Of a stretch of DNA of 64,000 nucleotides, positions 17,257-26,781 are shown piece after piece; position 1 is the first letter of the stretch, and every line of letters begins with the position of its first letter. The stretch spans positions 62,001 through 126,000 of the forward strand of contig NZ_JABFDH010000006.1 of the NCBI RefSeq assembly GCF_013403975.1, read 5' to 3'. This stretch comes from Winogradskyella ursingii (GTDB lineage: Bacteria > Bacteroidota > Bacteroidia > Flavobacteriales > Flavobacteriaceae). The notes beneath the pieces are model-generated. The model saw only the letters and a program-made list of their open reading frames with translations, did not search any database and was not told the DNA's origin. Both the position numbers and the translations under genes were made by a program.

Positions 17257-18822
17257 TTATTTTAGGACATATTGATCTGCCACAGTTAGAAATTCGGAAA
17301 TTTGAATTTGGCGCCATTCATCTGTCTGGTTTAATTCTTTACGTAAAACTTCCCCAACATAAGGTGAAATTTCTATAGCGGCTTTAGCATCTAAAAATAA
17401 TACTCTTACGCGACGTGCTAACACATCTTCAATCGTTCTGGCCATTTCATTTTTTATTGACCAAACAACTTCAGCTTTCGTAAATTCTAGCCTTGGATGA
17501 AGTGGTTCTGCTAAGGTTGGGTCTTCATCTATTAATTTTTGAATGCCATATTTGTCCGTCCCATAGAAAAAAAGCCTGTTAGATTTATCAACGGTGCCAT
17601 TGGCTCCGTGAATGAGTAAATCTTCTGTCTTACAATCTCGCTGCTGTAGATTTTTAAGATTAATCATTTTATCAACGGTGTCTTGAGCCATTTTACGGTA
17701 GGTTGTCCACTTGCCACCTGTAATGGTAATCAATTCTGAATTTGAAACAATAATTTTATGGCTACGTGAAATTTCCTTGGTCTTCTCAGATTTATCTTTT
17801 GGTGCGGCCAACGGTCTTAAACCAGCAAAAATGCTCAACACATCGTCCTTGGTGACATGTTTATTTAGATATTTGTTAGCCGTATCAAGAATAAAATTAA
17901 TTTCTTCCTTCAAAGGTTTTGGTTCTAAACTATGGCTGTCCAAAAGCGTGTCTGTAGTACCAACAACCACACGATCATGCCAAGGGACTAAAAATAAAAC
18001 ACGTCCATCGTCGGTTTTTGGAATCATAATGGCATCATTTCCCGGTAAAAAAGAACGGTCTAGAACGAGATGGATACCTTGGCTGGGACGTATTTTATCT
18101 TCAGCATGTTGGTTGTCCATTTTAAGAATTTCATCAGTAAAAACTCCGGTTGCATTTATAATGGTTCTACCGCTGAGTTCATATTCCTTAAGTGTTTCGG
18201 TATCAATAGCAATTATCCCATTTACCAAGTTCTTTTCGTCTTTGGTAAGGTTTTTTACTTTAAAATGATTTAGTAAGGTTGCTCCATTTTCTATCGCGGT
18301 TTGTGCAATATTAACTGCTAATCTAGCGTCGTCAAATTGACCATCATGATAGACAACGCCTCCTTTTAGTTTATCTTTCCGTACTGTTGAAAGTCTGTTT
18401 ACTGTCTCTGATTTGCTGATGCCCATTGATTTTCCGAAACTCAATTTTCCTGCTAAAAAGTCATAAACTTTGAGTCCTAAAGTGTAAAACCATTTGTCCC
18501 ACCATTTGTAATTAGGTATAATAAAAGGTTGATTGCCAACGAGGTGCGAGGCATTTTTTAACATTAGACCACGCTCATGTAGGGCTTCTTTTACTAAATC
18601 TATATGTCCTTGTGCTAAATAACGGACACCTCCGTGAACTAATTTTGTGCTTCTGCTTGATGTTCCTTTTGCAAAATCGACCTGTTCTAAAAGTAACGTC
18701 TTGTAACCTCTTGTGGTGCAGTCTAACGCAACTCCAAGTCCTGTTGCTCCGCCACCAATGATAATAACATCCCATTTTTTGGTGTGTTTTAGTTGGTCAA
18801 TCAATAAGGATCTTTCGAACAT
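17257..18822 (-). CDS. glpD: FAD-dependent glycerol-3-phosphate dehydrogenase
   Basis: 521 residues from the ATG complementary to 18820-18822. The open frame continues upstream, but the extra 29 codons lie in the promoter. The enzyme oxidises glycerol 3-phosphate to dihydroxyacetone phosphate and passes electrons to quinone at the inner membrane. The FAD loop is [17 protein letters not shown] near residue 25. [17 protein letters not shown], the GlpD signature, and [13 protein letters not shown] and [14 protein letters not shown] follow in order. The C-terminal domain with [13 protein letters not shown] is also typical. It is the promoter-proximal gene of glpD-glpK-glpF. Confidence 0.96.
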   Translation of the reverse strand: MFERSLLIDQLKHTKKWDVIIIGGGATGLGVALDCTTRGYKTLLLEQVDFAKGTSSRSTKLVHGGVRYLAQGHIDLVKEALHERGLMLKNASHLVGNQPFIIPNYKWWDKWFYTLGLKVYDFLAGKLSFGKSMGISKSETVNRLSTVRKDKLKGGVVYHDGQFDDARLAVNIAQTAIENGATLLNHFKVKNLTKDEKNLVNGIIAIDTETLKEYELSGRTIINATGVFTDEILKMDNQHAEDKIRPSQGIHLVLDRSFLPGNDAIMIPKTDDGRVLFLVPWHDRVVVGTTDTLLDSHSLEPKPLKEEINFILDTANKYLNKHVTKDDVLSIFAGLRPLAAPKDKSEKTKEISRSHKIIVSNSELITITGGKWTTYRKMAQDTVDKMINLKNLQQRDCKTEDLLIHGANGTVDKSNRLFFYGTDKYGIQKLIDEDPTLAEPLHPRLEFTKAEVVWSIKNEMARTIEDVLARRVRVLFLDAKAAIEISPYVGEVLRKELNQTDEWRQIQISEFLTVADQYVLK

Positions 18823-18847
18823 TAAATTTTCTAATATATAGTTGAAA

Positions 18848-18963
18848 CAAATATATGGTTTTTTTAAAACGAAATTAAACGAAATAAATAATAATCTATA
18901 TAACATCAAAAAGGTTTCATATAATTTCGTTTTATTATATTTGTGTCATATATGAAACGACAT
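18848..18963. promoter_or_regulatory. Divergent glpD/glpR control region with repeated AAACGAAAT boxes
   Basis: Two direct copies of AAACGAAAT (18867-18875 and 18877-18885) are ten bases apart, one helical turn. An inverted copy (ATTTCGTTT) is at 18924-18932, and a one-mismatch copy (AAACGACAT) at 18955-18963 covers the repressor's first codons. TATATTTG elements face both ways: minus strand at 18848-18855 for glpD and plus strand at 18936-18943 for the regulator. GTTTCATAT (18914-18922) and ATATGAAAC (18950-18958) form a further inverted repeat around the second promoter. The likely ligand is the adjacent DeoR/GlpR-type protein acting on the operon and itself. Confidence 0.7.
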
Positions 18964-19725
18964 CAAATTATATTAGAGAAGTTAAGGCAGGAAAAATACC
19001 TTGAAGTGGCAGATCTTTGTGAAAAATTTGATGTCTCTGCAGTGACCATTAGAAAAGACCTTAAATTTTTAGAGGAGAAAAGGTTGCTTTATAGAACTCA
19101 CGGTGGAGCGTCATTGGATAATCCTTATATTAATGAGCGTGCGGTAGTTGATAAAGAGAAAATTTCTGTGGAAGAAAAAAATGGTATCGCTCAAATGGCT
19201 GCAAGTCGTATTGTGGAGAATGATTCTATAATGATAGCTTCTGGTACTACGGTACAAGCACTTTCAAAATTTTTAGTAGCCAAAAACAAGCTAACGGTGA
19301 TTACTTCTTCGCTCTATGTAGTGTTAGAATTGCTACCATATAAAAATATAGATATTTTGCAGTTGGGTGGCTACATAAGGCATAGCTCGGCATCTGTTGT
19401 AGGTTCATATTCAGAATATATTCTCGATAACATATCATGTAGCAAAGTTTTTTTGGGTGTGGATGGTATCGACTTTGATTATGGATTGTCAACCACCAAT
19501 CTTGATGAGGCTGAACTCAACAAAAAAATGATTACCGCAGCTCAAAAAGTTATTGTATTGGCTGATTCCTCAAAATTTGGAAAAAAGGGCTTTGCGAAAA
19601 TTTGCTCGCTATCTAATATTGACGAAATCATTACTGACAAAGGAATTTCAGATTATAACGTTAAACGACTCAAAGAAAAAGATATAAAAATAACTATAGC
19701 TAATCTGCCAACAAGAATCAATTAG
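18952..19725 (+). CDS. DeoR/GlpR-family transcriptional repressor
   Basis: 257 residues from the ATG at 18952, since MKRHQIILEKLRQEKYLEV is the usual DeoR N-terminus; an in-frame GTG at 18943 is within the promoter element. The helix-turn-helix domain covers residues 1-57, with VADLCEKFDVSAVTIRKDL and the RTHGGAS wing. The C-terminal sugar-phosphate isomerase-like effector domain follows, with ASGTTVQALSKFL and FLGVDGIDFDYGLSTTN. Divergent placement from glpD-glpK-glpF points to glycerol 3-phosphate as the inducer. The -7 element ends only nine bases before the ATG, so the mRNA may have almost no leader. Confidence 0.9.
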   Translation: MKRHQIILEKLRQEKYLEVADLCEKFDVSAVTIRKDLKFLEEKRLLYRTHGGASLDNPYINERAVVDKEKISVEEKNGIAQMAASRIVENDSIMIASGTTVQALSKFLVAKNKLTVITSSLYVVLELLPYKNIDILQLGGYIRHSSASVVGSYSEYILDNISCSKVFLGVDGIDFDYGLSTTNLDEAELNKKMITAAQKVIVLADSSKFGKKGFAKICSLSNIDEIITDKGISDYNVKRLKEKDIKITIANLPTRIN

Positions 19726-19842
19726 CAATAAAAAAAACAACCATTTTACTTCTGTTAAAAGTACCTGTTTACTAAGAGAATACTTAGAAGAGTGAGTCAT
19801 TTGCTGAATATATTGCTCCCATACGTGATGATTTAAGTTTAA

Positions 19843-19962
19843 AAATTATTTCATATTGAAGAAGATCCGGAAGAACGAAACGACTTGGCAAAATCCTATC
19901 CTGAACTTATTGAAGAGTTTGAAGAGGCCTATAGAAATGGGTGTATTAAGAATATTAAATAG
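19843..19962 (+). pseudogene. Relic of a sulfatase C-terminus
   Basis: The frame ending in TAG at 19960-19962 reads IEEDPEERNDLA followed by a short charged helix, YPELIEEFEEAYR. This is the typical end of a formylglycine-dependent sulfatase (the N-x-DDPxExxNLA pattern and the last helix). Only about 39 codons remain. A TAA at 19840-19842 closes the frame directly upstream, there is no start codon, and nothing of the catalytic domain with its C/SxPxR motif is present. It therefore looks like the leftover 3' end of a deleted gene. Base composition is like its surroundings. Confidence 0.6.
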
Positions 19963-20006
19963 ACTATATTTTAAAACTGAAATTTATTATAGTAGGTTGA
20001 ATTGTG

Positions 20007-20014
20007 TACTTTTG
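20007..20014 (+). promoter_or_regulatory. TAnnTTTG element upstream of the nitroreductase gene
   Basis: TACTTTTG matches the -7 consensus and ends 12 bases before the ATG at 20027. No -33 partner at a normal distance was found. Confidence 0.5.
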
Positions 20015-20026
20015 TAAAAAAGTAAT

Positions 20027-20656
20027 ATGTCTATAATAGAACAGTTAAAATGGCGCTATGCGACCAAAAAATTCGACCCTACAAAAATTCTTTCTAAAGA
20101 TAAACTCAATATTTTAAAAGAAGCTTTTAATCTAACAGCACTGTCTTACGGTCTACAGACGTTAAAAATGGTAGTTGTTAAGAATAAAGAATTACGTGAG
20201 AATTTAGTTGCAATTTCCTTTGGCCAACGGCAGGTTGTTGATGCCTCACATTTATTGGTTTTGTGTATTCAGAACCAGATTAATGAGGAAGATGTAAATC
20301 AACATTTTGATGCAATACAAGAGGTAAGAAAAACGCCTGAATCTATTCTTAAACCTTTCCGATTAGATTTAATGACCACAATTAACAATATGCCAATTGA
20401 AAAAAAATCAGATTGGGCTACAAAGCAAGCTTATATTGCACTCGGTAATTTAATGACTATTTGTGCTGTAGAAAATATAGATAGTTGTCCAATGGAAGGG
20501 TTCGACCCTGCTGAACTGGATAAGATTCTAGGTTTAGAAAAACATGATCTTAAATCTGTTTTACTATTGCCAGTTGGATATAGGGCAGAAGACGACATGT
20601 TCGCGGATTTTAAAAAAGTCCGTAAACCGCTTTCCGAAACCATCGTGGAATTATAG
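20027..20656 (+). CDS. Nitroreductase-family NAD(P)H oxidoreductase
   Basis: 209 residues of the FMN-dependent nitroreductase fold, close to NfsB in length and pattern. It opens with EQLKWRYATKKFDPTKILS, where the Arg-x-x-x-Lys pair binds FMN phosphate. LTALSYGLQTLKMVVV follows, then TKQAYIALGNLMTICAVE and CPMEGFDPAELDKIL. Members use NAD(P)H to reduce quinones, nitro compounds or flavins as a cytosolic dimer; the physiological substrate is unknown. It has its own promoter element and is followed 69 bases later by an aminotransferase gene in the same direction. Confidence 0.88.
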   Translation: MSIIEQLKWRYATKKFDPTKILSKDKLNILKEAFNLTALSYGLQTLKMVVVKNKELRENLVAISFGQRQVVDASHLLVLCIQNQINEEDVNQHFDAIQEVRKTPESILKPFRLDLMTTINNMPIEKKSDWATKQAYIALGNLMTICAVENIDSCPMEGFDPAELDKILGLEKHDLKSVLLLPVGYRAEDDMFADFKKVRKPLSETIVEL

Positions 20657-20725
20657 CTGCAAAACACTGTTTAGAAATCTCAAAATATTATCTTTAAACT
20701 ATACCTAAAATTTTAGAAATAACTT

Positions 20726-21919
20726 ATGCCAGGATTTGAATTATTTAGTGATTTAGAAAGAAAAGAAGTTAACGATGTTTTGGATAACGGAGTGCTGATG
20801 CGTTATGGATTTGATGGTATGCGCAACGGTCACTGGAAGGCAAGAGAACTTGAGTTTGAGTTGAGCGAATCTTTTGGCTCAAAGCACGTGCAATTAGTAT
20901 CAAGTGGAACTGCTGCTGTTTCTGTGGCACTGGCTGCTGCAGGTGTTGGAGCAGGTGATGAGGTCATTATGCCAACATTTACGTTTGTAGCAAGTTTTGA
21001 AGCCATAATGATGCTTGGGGCCATTCCGGTTTTAGTTGATATTGATGACACTTTAACATTAGATCCTAAAGCTGTTGAAACTGCAATTACAGATAAGACA
21101 AAAGCCGTTATGGTGGTTCAGATGTGTGGTAGTATGGGCAATATGGATGCTTTGAGTGACATTTGTAGAAAACATAATTTGATTTTTATCGAAGATGCCT
21201 GCCAAGCTATTGGCGGAACTTATAAGGGTAAACCATTGGGTAGTATTGCCGATTTAGGGTGTTTTTCATTCGACTTTGTAAAGACGATTACATGTGGAGA
21301 GGGTGGAGCAGTAGTAACCAATAATATTGATTATTACAGAAATGCCGATCATTTTAGCGATCATGGTCACGACCATATTGGTAGCGATAGAGGTGCGGAA
21401 ACTCATCCATTTTTGGGCTATAATTTTAGAATTTCAGAACTACATGCTGCTGTTGGTTTGGCACAAGTGAGACGACTGCCAGAGTTTATCGCTATTCAGA
21501 AAAAAAACTATACCATCTTGAGAGACGCGTTATCCGAAATACCTGAGGTTACATTTAGAACTGTACCTAAAGGTGGTGAAGAAAGCTACGCATTTTTAAA
21601 TTTCTTTCTGCCAGATTTAGAAACAGCTCGTAAAGTCTCCACGGGCTTCAAGGAGAATGGAGTGGATGTTTGTTGGAATTATTATGACAACAATTGGCAC
21701 TATATTAGAAAATGGAATCATTTTAAGGATTTAAAATCACTATATCCTATCTCGCCAGAAGTAAAAAATGGGTTAGAATATCTTAAAACAAAATCTTTTG
21801 AGCAATCTGATCATTTTATTGGTCGCAATATTTCTTGCTTGATAAAGCTTTCTTGGACTGAAGAAGAGATTAGGGATAGAGCTGCTAAAATGAAGAAAAT
21901 CATACAAGGCTTAGTGTGA
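20726..21919 (+). CDS. DegT/DnrJ/EryC1/StrS-family aminotransferase
   Basis: 397 residues. These fold-type I PLP enzymes usually aminate a keto-sugar or cyclitol during synthesis of surface polysaccharides or antibiotics. The PLP lysine is in SFDFVKTITCGEGGAVV. SSGTAAVSVALAAAGVGAGDEV and PTFTFVASFEA form the cofactor-phosphate site, and EDACQAIGGTYKGKPLG holds the ring-binding Asp. YNFRISELHAAVGLAQ near residue 235 is another family mark. The substrate is not predictable: no sugar-nucleotide genes are next to it, only a nitroreductase and a GH16 enzyme. A near-consensus -7 element (TATCTTTA, 20689-20696) lies upstream. Confidence 0.88.
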   Translation: MPGFELFSDLERKEVNDVLDNGVLMRYGFDGMRNGHWKARELEFELSESFGSKHVQLVSSGTAAVSVALAAAGVGAGDEVIMPTFTFVASFEAIMMLGAIPVLVDIDDTLTLDPKAVETAITDKTKAVMVVQMCGSMGNMDALSDICRKHNLIFIEDACQAIGGTYKGKPLGSIADLGCFSFDFVKTITCGEGGAVVTNNIDYYRNADHFSDHGHDHIGSDRGAETHPFLGYNFRISELHAAVGLAQVRRLPEFIAIQKKNYTILRDALSEIPEVTFRTVPKGGEESYAFLNFFLPDLETARKVSTGFKENGVDVCWNYYDNNWHYIRKWNHFKDLKSLYPISPEVKNGLEYLKTKSFEQSDHFIGRNISCLIKLSWTEEEIRDRAAKMKKIIQGLV

Positions 21920-22005
21920 TTCGAAATTAAGTCTAGATGTATGGTTTTTGTATAGCCCATTTATTGATAACAAGCCATGAAAGATCTTAATTTTGAAAAT
22001 AAAAA

Positions 22006-23562
22006 ATGCTATTAGATAATAGATCAATAATATTACTTGTTCTTTTTGTCAATGGCTTGATGGCTCAACAAATGCCAATTGATTTTTCAGATAATGCCGA
22101 TAATTTTATTGGTTTTGCCAATAGTAGTTTTTCTTTTGCCACAGATCCTGAAGACTCGACCAATTCAGTTGGTCAGTTTTTTAATGACGGATCAGAATCT
22201 TGGCAAGGGTTTTATATTGATTTAGCTTCTCCTATAGATTTAAATTCCGAAAAAATTATAACCCTTTCATTTTATGCTTTCGATCCCAATGTCCACAATA
22301 TATATGTGAAGTTAGAGCAGGGCAGTAATCCAGATATAGAAGTAGTTAGAAATACATCAACTATAGGGTGGACCAATAATATTTCTTTCGATTTTTCTAA
22401 TGCTACAATTAGCGGAACATCGACTTCTGTTAATGCTACAGGAAGTTACTCAAGATTAACTATATTTATAGATGGAGGAGAAACAGTTTCAGGTACGTAC
22501 TTAATTGACAATATTGACGATGGTTCGGAGCCAACTGATCCTTATGAACTGGATGTGATTTATAATGATTTAGTTTGGGCAGATGAATTTGATACAAATG
22601 GAACAATTGATAGCAACAATTGGTTCCATCAAACGCAATTGCCTGCTGGTGGCAATTGGTTTAATGGTGAAGAGCAACACTATACCAACCGCATTGAAAA
22701 TTCTTTTGTTGAAGATGGATTTTTAAACATTGTAGCCAAAAAAGAAAGTTTCACAGATCAAGGTGAAACAAAGCAATATACGTCGGCTAGATTAAATTCT
22801 AAGTTTGCCTTTACTTATGGTAGAGTAGATGTTAGGGCAAAATTACCATTTGGAGAAGGCACTTGGCCCGCAATTTGGACCCTTGGAAAAAATGTAAATG
22901 AAGATGGAGGCTATTGGGATACTCAAGGTTTTGGTACAGTAAACTGGCCAGGCTGTGGTGAAATTGATATTATGGAACATGGCTTAGGCGAAACAAATCA
23001 CGTTAGTAGTGCTTTGCATACACCCTCTAGTTTTGGTAATACCATAAATGTTAGATCTTACATTTTAAATGATGTTGCCAACGAATTTCATGTGTATTCC
23101 ATGAACTGGTCTCCAGATCAGATTACGTTTTTAATAGATGGAGTAGGTTTCTATACGTACAATCCTGCGGTAAAGGATAGTGATACGTGGCCATTTTTTG
23201 AAGATCAATACTTGTTACTAAATGTTGCAATGGGAGGAATCTCCGGTGCTATAGATTCCAACTTTACCGAAAGCAGTATGGTTATTGATTATGTGAGGAT
23301 ATACCAGAATAGTGCATTGGGAATTGAAGATAAAATCTCGGAAGAATTCAGAGTATATCCTAATCCTGCGACATCTACTATAAAAGTGCAATCAATTAAT
23401 CAAATTGACCGTATAGAACTCTATAATTCTTTAGGTCAATTGGTTTTGGTTAATAACCATGATATAAAAGAATTGAACTTAGAGGATATCGAAGCAGGGA
23501 TATATTTAGTAAAAATATACTCAGAGAATACGACGGTTATAAAAAAGGTTGCGGTTAATTAA
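22006..23562 (+). CDS. Secreted GH16 beta-glucanase (laminarinase-like) with T9SS sorting domain
   Basis: 518 residues in four parts: a Sec signal (about 1-20), a carbohydrate-binding-like beta domain (about 22-170), a GH16 catalytic domain (about 185-435) and a type A T9SS sorting domain (from FRVYPNPATSTIKV to the end). The GH16 motif EIDIME carries nucleophile Glu319, Asp321 and acid/base Glu324. The upstream GRVDVRAKLPFGEGTWPAIW and downstream YSMNWSPDQITFLIDG segments fit beta-1,3-glucanases acting on laminarin. The protein should be exported to the cell surface or medium. Its stop codon overlaps that of the convergent ribB gene. Confidence 0.92.
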   Translation: MLLDNRSIILLVLFVNGLMAQQMPIDFSDNADNFIGFANSSFSFATDPEDSTNSVGQFFNDGSESWQGFYIDLASPIDLNSEKIITLSFYAFDPNVHNIYVKLEQGSNPDIEVVRNTSTIGWTNNISFDFSNATISGTSTSVNATGSYSRLTIFIDGGETVSGTYLIDNIDDGSEPTDPYELDVIYNDLVWADEFDTNGTIDSNNWFHQTQLPAGGNWFNGEEQHYTNRIENSFVEDGFLNIVAKKESFTDQGETKQYTSARLNSKFAFTYGRVDVRAKLPFGEGTWPAIWTLGKNVNEDGGYWDTQGFGTVNWPGCGEIDIMEHGLGETNHVSSALHTPSSFGNTINVRSYILNDVANEFHVYSMNWSPDQITFLIDGVGFYTYNPAVKDSDTWPFFEDQYLLLNVAMGGISGAIDSNFTESSMVIDYVRIYQNSALGIEDKISEEFRVYPNPATSTIKVQSINQIDRIELYNSLGQLVLVNNHDIKELNLEDIEAGIYLVKIYSENTTVIKKVAVN

Positions 23563-24707
23563 TAGTTAACGTATTCAACAATTTCAAGACCATAACCAAT
23601 CATTCCTACTCGTTTAGTTTGCAAACTATTGGATATTAGCTTCAACTTGCTGATTTTGAGATCATGCAAAATTTGAGCACCTATACCAAAATCTTTTGAA
23701 TCCATTGCTATGCTTGGGGCTTTTATCAATTCACCTTCAACTTGATTTTCTTTTAAAACAGCCAATCTGGCTAAAAGATTCATGGATTGTGCCTGTTGAT
23801 TAATAAATATTATGGCTCCCTTACCTTCGTTATTAATCACCTTGAACATATCATCCAATTTCTTGTCGGCATTGTTTGTGAGCGTTCCCAAAATATCATT
23901 ATTAACCAATGTGGCATTAACACGAGTTAGGATAGGATCGTCTAATTTCCAAGTTCCTTTTGTTAGTGCAATATGCACTTGATTGTTGGTAGTCTGTTGG
24001 TACGCTCTAAGTCTAAATTTACCGAAACGAGTTTCAATATTAAAATCTTCCTTTTTTTCTATTAAAGAATCGTGCTCCATTCTATAGGCCACTAAATCTT
24101 CAATCGAAACAATTTTAAGATCAAATTTTTTGGCTACTTTGAGCAACTGTGGCAAGCGAGCCATAGTACCATCATCGTTCATAATTTCTACAATGACTCC
24201 AGCTGGTTCGAAACCTGCTAAGCGAGCAAAGTCAATTGCAGCTTCTGTATGGCCAGTTCTTCTTAAAACACCACCATCTTTGGCAACGAGTGGAAATATA
24301 TGTCCAGGCCTGGCAAGTTCAAACGACTTAGTTTCCTTATTTATAAGTGCCTTTATTGTTTTTGCTCTATCACTAGCAGAAATTCCCGTGCTTACACCAT
24401 TACCGCGTAAATCTACTGAAACGGTAAAGGCCGTTTCCATTGGGTCAGTATTATTACGTACCATCATGGTCAAGTCTAAATCCTTGCAACGCTGTTCGGT
24501 TAAAGGAGCACAAATTAGTCCACGTCCATGAGTTGCCATAAAATTAATGGTTTCGGGTGTGACGCTTGCTGCTGCTGCCAAAAAATCACCTTCGTTTTCA
24601 CGATTTTCGTCGTCTACTACGATAATCACCTTTCCTTGGCGAATATCTTCAATAGCCTCTTCAATAGTATTTAATTGTGTTTTTGCACTAACGGAATTAG
24701 AAATCAT
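23559..24707 (-). CDS. ribB: 3,4-Dihydroxy-2-butanone-4-phosphate synthase with degenerate GTP cyclohydrolase II domain
   Basis: 382 residues with the layout of RibBA. The N-terminal domain makes dihydroxybutanone phosphate from ribulose 5-phosphate for riboflavin synthesis and keeps its active site: [39 protein letters not shown] and RRTGHTEAA. The C-terminal domain (from about residue 225) is GTP cyclohydrolase II-like, but all three zinc cysteines are replaced (Leu, Asn and Ala at the aligned positions, residues 268-281) and RQEGRG has become NQQAQS (303-308). That half is therefore probably inactive, as in the described RibBX type. A separate functional ribA should exist elsewhere. Confidence 0.9.
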   Translation of the reverse strand: MISNSVSAKTQLNTIEEAIEDIRQGKVIIVVDDENRENEGDFLAAAASVTPETINFMATHGRGLICAPLTEQRCKDLDLTMMVRNNTDPMETAFTVSVDLRGNGVSTGISASDRAKTIKALINKETKSFELARPGHIFPLVAKDGGVLRRTGHTEAAIDFARLAGFEPAGVIVEIMNDDGTMARLPQLLKVAKKFDLKIVSIEDLVAYRMEHDSLIEKKEDFNIETRFGKFRLRAYQQTTNNQVHIALTKGTWKLDDPILTRVNATLVNNDILGTLTNNADKKLDDMFKVINNEGKGAIIFINQQAQSMNLLARLAVLKENQVEGELIKAPSIAMDSKDFGIGAQILHDLKISKLKLISNSLQTKRVGMIGYGLEIVEYVNY

Positions 24708-24725
24708 AGTAGTTATTTATGCCTG

Positions 24726-24758
24726 CAAAGATAAGCTTATTTTATTTTTTGAATACAA
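24726..24758 (-). promoter_or_regulatory. Promoter for ribB inside the end of lptF/G
   Basis: On the minus strand TATCTTTG (24733-24726) lies 18 bases before the ribB ATG. A TTG (24758-24756) is 22 bases upstream of it, within the allowed spacer range. The -33 half is inside the last codons of the upstream permease gene. Confidence 0.55.
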
Positions 24759-26719
24759 CTAAGGTAGAAGTCTTGCGCTGTTTTTCCTTTGAGATAAAGA
24801 TGTTTTACTGGATAAAAAGGTATTGAAAGAAGCACCCATATCGGATTGATTTTCTTTTCTTTAAGGTCAATGGCATTATAGAACTTTGAATAATAAATAG
24901 TGTTGACCACTAAGTAAATAACAAAAAATACAAAAGCAATAATACTTAGACTTAGTGAAGCCTCGGCAATCTGAGGTAGTTTATTGTTCTTAAAAACAAA
25001 ATGAAGAATCATTAAAATACCTCCAATACAAAAACTAACTAAAGATGTTTTTGAATAATCATTAAAATCCTTCAAAAATGTTTTGGCTTTAAAAATTTTA
25101 TCAGGAATTTCAAGACCTTCGGACTGTAATGCTTCTAATGAAATAGGTCTATTTAATAAATTATGGAGGGCTATCTCTTTGGGTTTTTTATCAATATCAA
25201 ACTCATCTTGCTTTTTAACAACGGCAACCAATTCTTCTATAGAATAGCGACTATAATAGTTATAGGATTTGGTATCACTTTCTGAAAGCTGTAATTTTTT
25301 GGCAGAAAACAGCCTTTTAAACGGTACCATAAGGGCATCAAATTGAAATACACCTTTGTCATTTGTAGCTCTTGAAGTGAGATAAATACTTAGTGGTAAC
25401 ATGATTCCTGTTGAAAGCCATGCACCAATTATAGGACTAAAACTTCCTTTTTCTGCACTGTTTTTTGCGAAAATTCCTAAAAAGTGATATGTCAAAAATA
25501 AAACTATGGCAATAACCATAGGCAGTCCTAAACCACCTTTACGTATCAAAGCACCCAAAGGAGCACCAACAAAAAATAGCACAATGCAGGCAATGGCCAA
25601 AACAAATTTATCTTGTAGTGCAATCACGTGCTTATTGAGCCTAGTTTCTTTAAGTTCAAGATTATTTGTGTTGGAATCTATGATTTGGCTTGTACTATTA
25701 GCCGAATTGATAGCAAGGTTTAAAATCTGAATCTTACTACCGATATTATATAATTGCAGAATATCGTTGCCATCATAAATCGAATCATTTTCATTCGGTT
25801 TTATGTTAAAACCTAAAGCAGAATAGGTCGATCGGTTGTAGAGTGTAGTTGCTAATGCATCGTAATCCTCTTTTTGTTTGATTTTTAGGCTATCAATGGT
25901 TTTATTGAGGCCATTAACATTAAGCATACTTGCTTTACCTGAAAAATTCATGTCATCAACGTCTTCTGTACTAAGAATCTCTAAATCTACATTAATGGTA
26001 TAGGTATCAAAGTAACTTTTAACGTGTGGTTTTTTGATATTTTTACGCGTATCTCGATCTACTATTTCCTCATAATAATTGCCGTTAATAAGTTCTAGTT
26101 GTAGAATGTTAGAATCTTCGCTGCTCTTCAGCTCGCCTTTTTCGGCTATAATTACTTTGTAATTGCCTGATCTATTTGAGGTTTTTTCATGAATAATAAC
26201 TTGTTCTAAAAACTGATCTCGGTCACCAGATTTTTTATCAACTTTAATATTTATGTTCCCAATCTCGTTAAACTGCCCTTCAGCTATAGCCAATGCTGGT
26301 TTTACTTTAGCAATATTTCGTCTTAAATTGTAGAAATTATATTCGCCCCAAGGAATTACATTATTGGCAAAAAAGAAAGTCGCAATGGCAAGTCCCACAA
26401 TAAAAACGCTCAAACTTCGCATTGCTCGTTGAAGAGAGATGCCGGTCGATTTCATTGCAGCAAATTCATAGTTCTCAGCAAAGTTTCCAAAAACCATTAT
26501 AGAAGATAACAATATCGTCAATGGCACAACCAAAGGAATAAGTTTTGGCATGTAATATAAAATGAATTTGGCGGTGACGGAAATGTCTAAATCCTTACCG
26601 GCAAGTTCGGTAATATACAGCCAGACCCCTTGTAAAACAAAGATGAACATGAATATAATAAAGACGCTAAAAAACGTCCTTAAAAAAGTGATAAGTATGT
26701 ACCTATCTAATATTTTCAC
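24737..26719 (-). CDS. LptF/LptG-family lipopolysaccharide export permease
   Basis: 660 residues. The protein is the YjgP/YjgQ permease type that, with LptB and LptC, pulls lipopolysaccharide from the inner membrane. Membrane segments at about 10-35, 52-75 and 98-120 flank [20 protein letters not shown] and a coupling-helix [20 protein letters not shown] periplasmic beta-jellyroll domain (about 125-355) precedes three more membrane segments, and the chain ends in an extra 200-residue C-terminal part with further helices. The start is GTG (complement of 26717-26719), since an in-frame TAA lies two codons upstream. lolA is next upstream, consistent with an outer-membrane assembly group. Confidence 0.9.
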   Translation of the reverse strand: MKILDRYILITFLRTFFSVFIIFMFIFVLQGVWLYITELAGKDLDISVTAKFILYYMPKLIPLVVPLTILLSSIMVFGNFAENYEFAAMKSTGISLQRAMRSLSVFIVGLAIATFFFANNVIPWGEYNFYNLRRNIAKVKPALAIAEGQFNEIGNINIKVDKKSGDRDQFLEQVIIHEKTSNRSGNYKVIIAEKGELKSSEDSNILQLELINGNYYEEIVDRDTRKNIKKPHVKSYFDTYTINVDLEILSTEDVDDMNFSGKASMLNVNGLNKTIDSLKIKQKEDYDALATTLYNRSTYSALGFNIKPNENDSIYDGNDILQLYNIGSKIQILNLAINSANSTSQIIDSNTNNLELKETRLNKHVIALQDKFVLAIACIVLFFVGAPLGALIRKGGLGLPMVIAIVLFLTYHFLGIFAKNSAEKGSFSPIIGAWLSTGIMLPLSIYLTSRATNDKGVFQFDALMVPFKRLFSAKKLQLSESDTKSYNYYSRYSIEELVAVVKKQDEFDIDKKPKEIALHNLLNRPISLEALQSEGLEIPDKIFKAKTFLKDFNDYSKTSLVSFCIGGILMILHFVFKNNKLPQIAEASLSLSIIAFVFFVIYLVVNTIYYSKFYNAIDLKEKKINPIWVLLSIPFYPVKHLYLKGKTAQDFYLSCIQKIK

Positions 26720-26781
26720 ACATTAAAATATTAAGAGAGATCTCTTATTTATTGGATTTGTAGGCGAATGGTTATTAAACC

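Noticed and set aside
17711-18268. 185-codon plus-strand frame opposite glpD
   Set aside because: It is entirely antisense to the well-supported glpD coding sequence; its Ser/Leu-rich translation is the usual shadow of a coding strand.
18822-18909. 29-codon upstream extension of glpD
   Set aside because: It runs through the divergent promoter and repeated boxes, and the GlpD family begins at the internal ATG.
22006-23562. Polysaccharide utilisation locus around the GH16 gene
   Set aside because: No SusC/SusD pair, further glycosidase or sugar regulator is adjacent, so only a lone secreted glucanase is supported.
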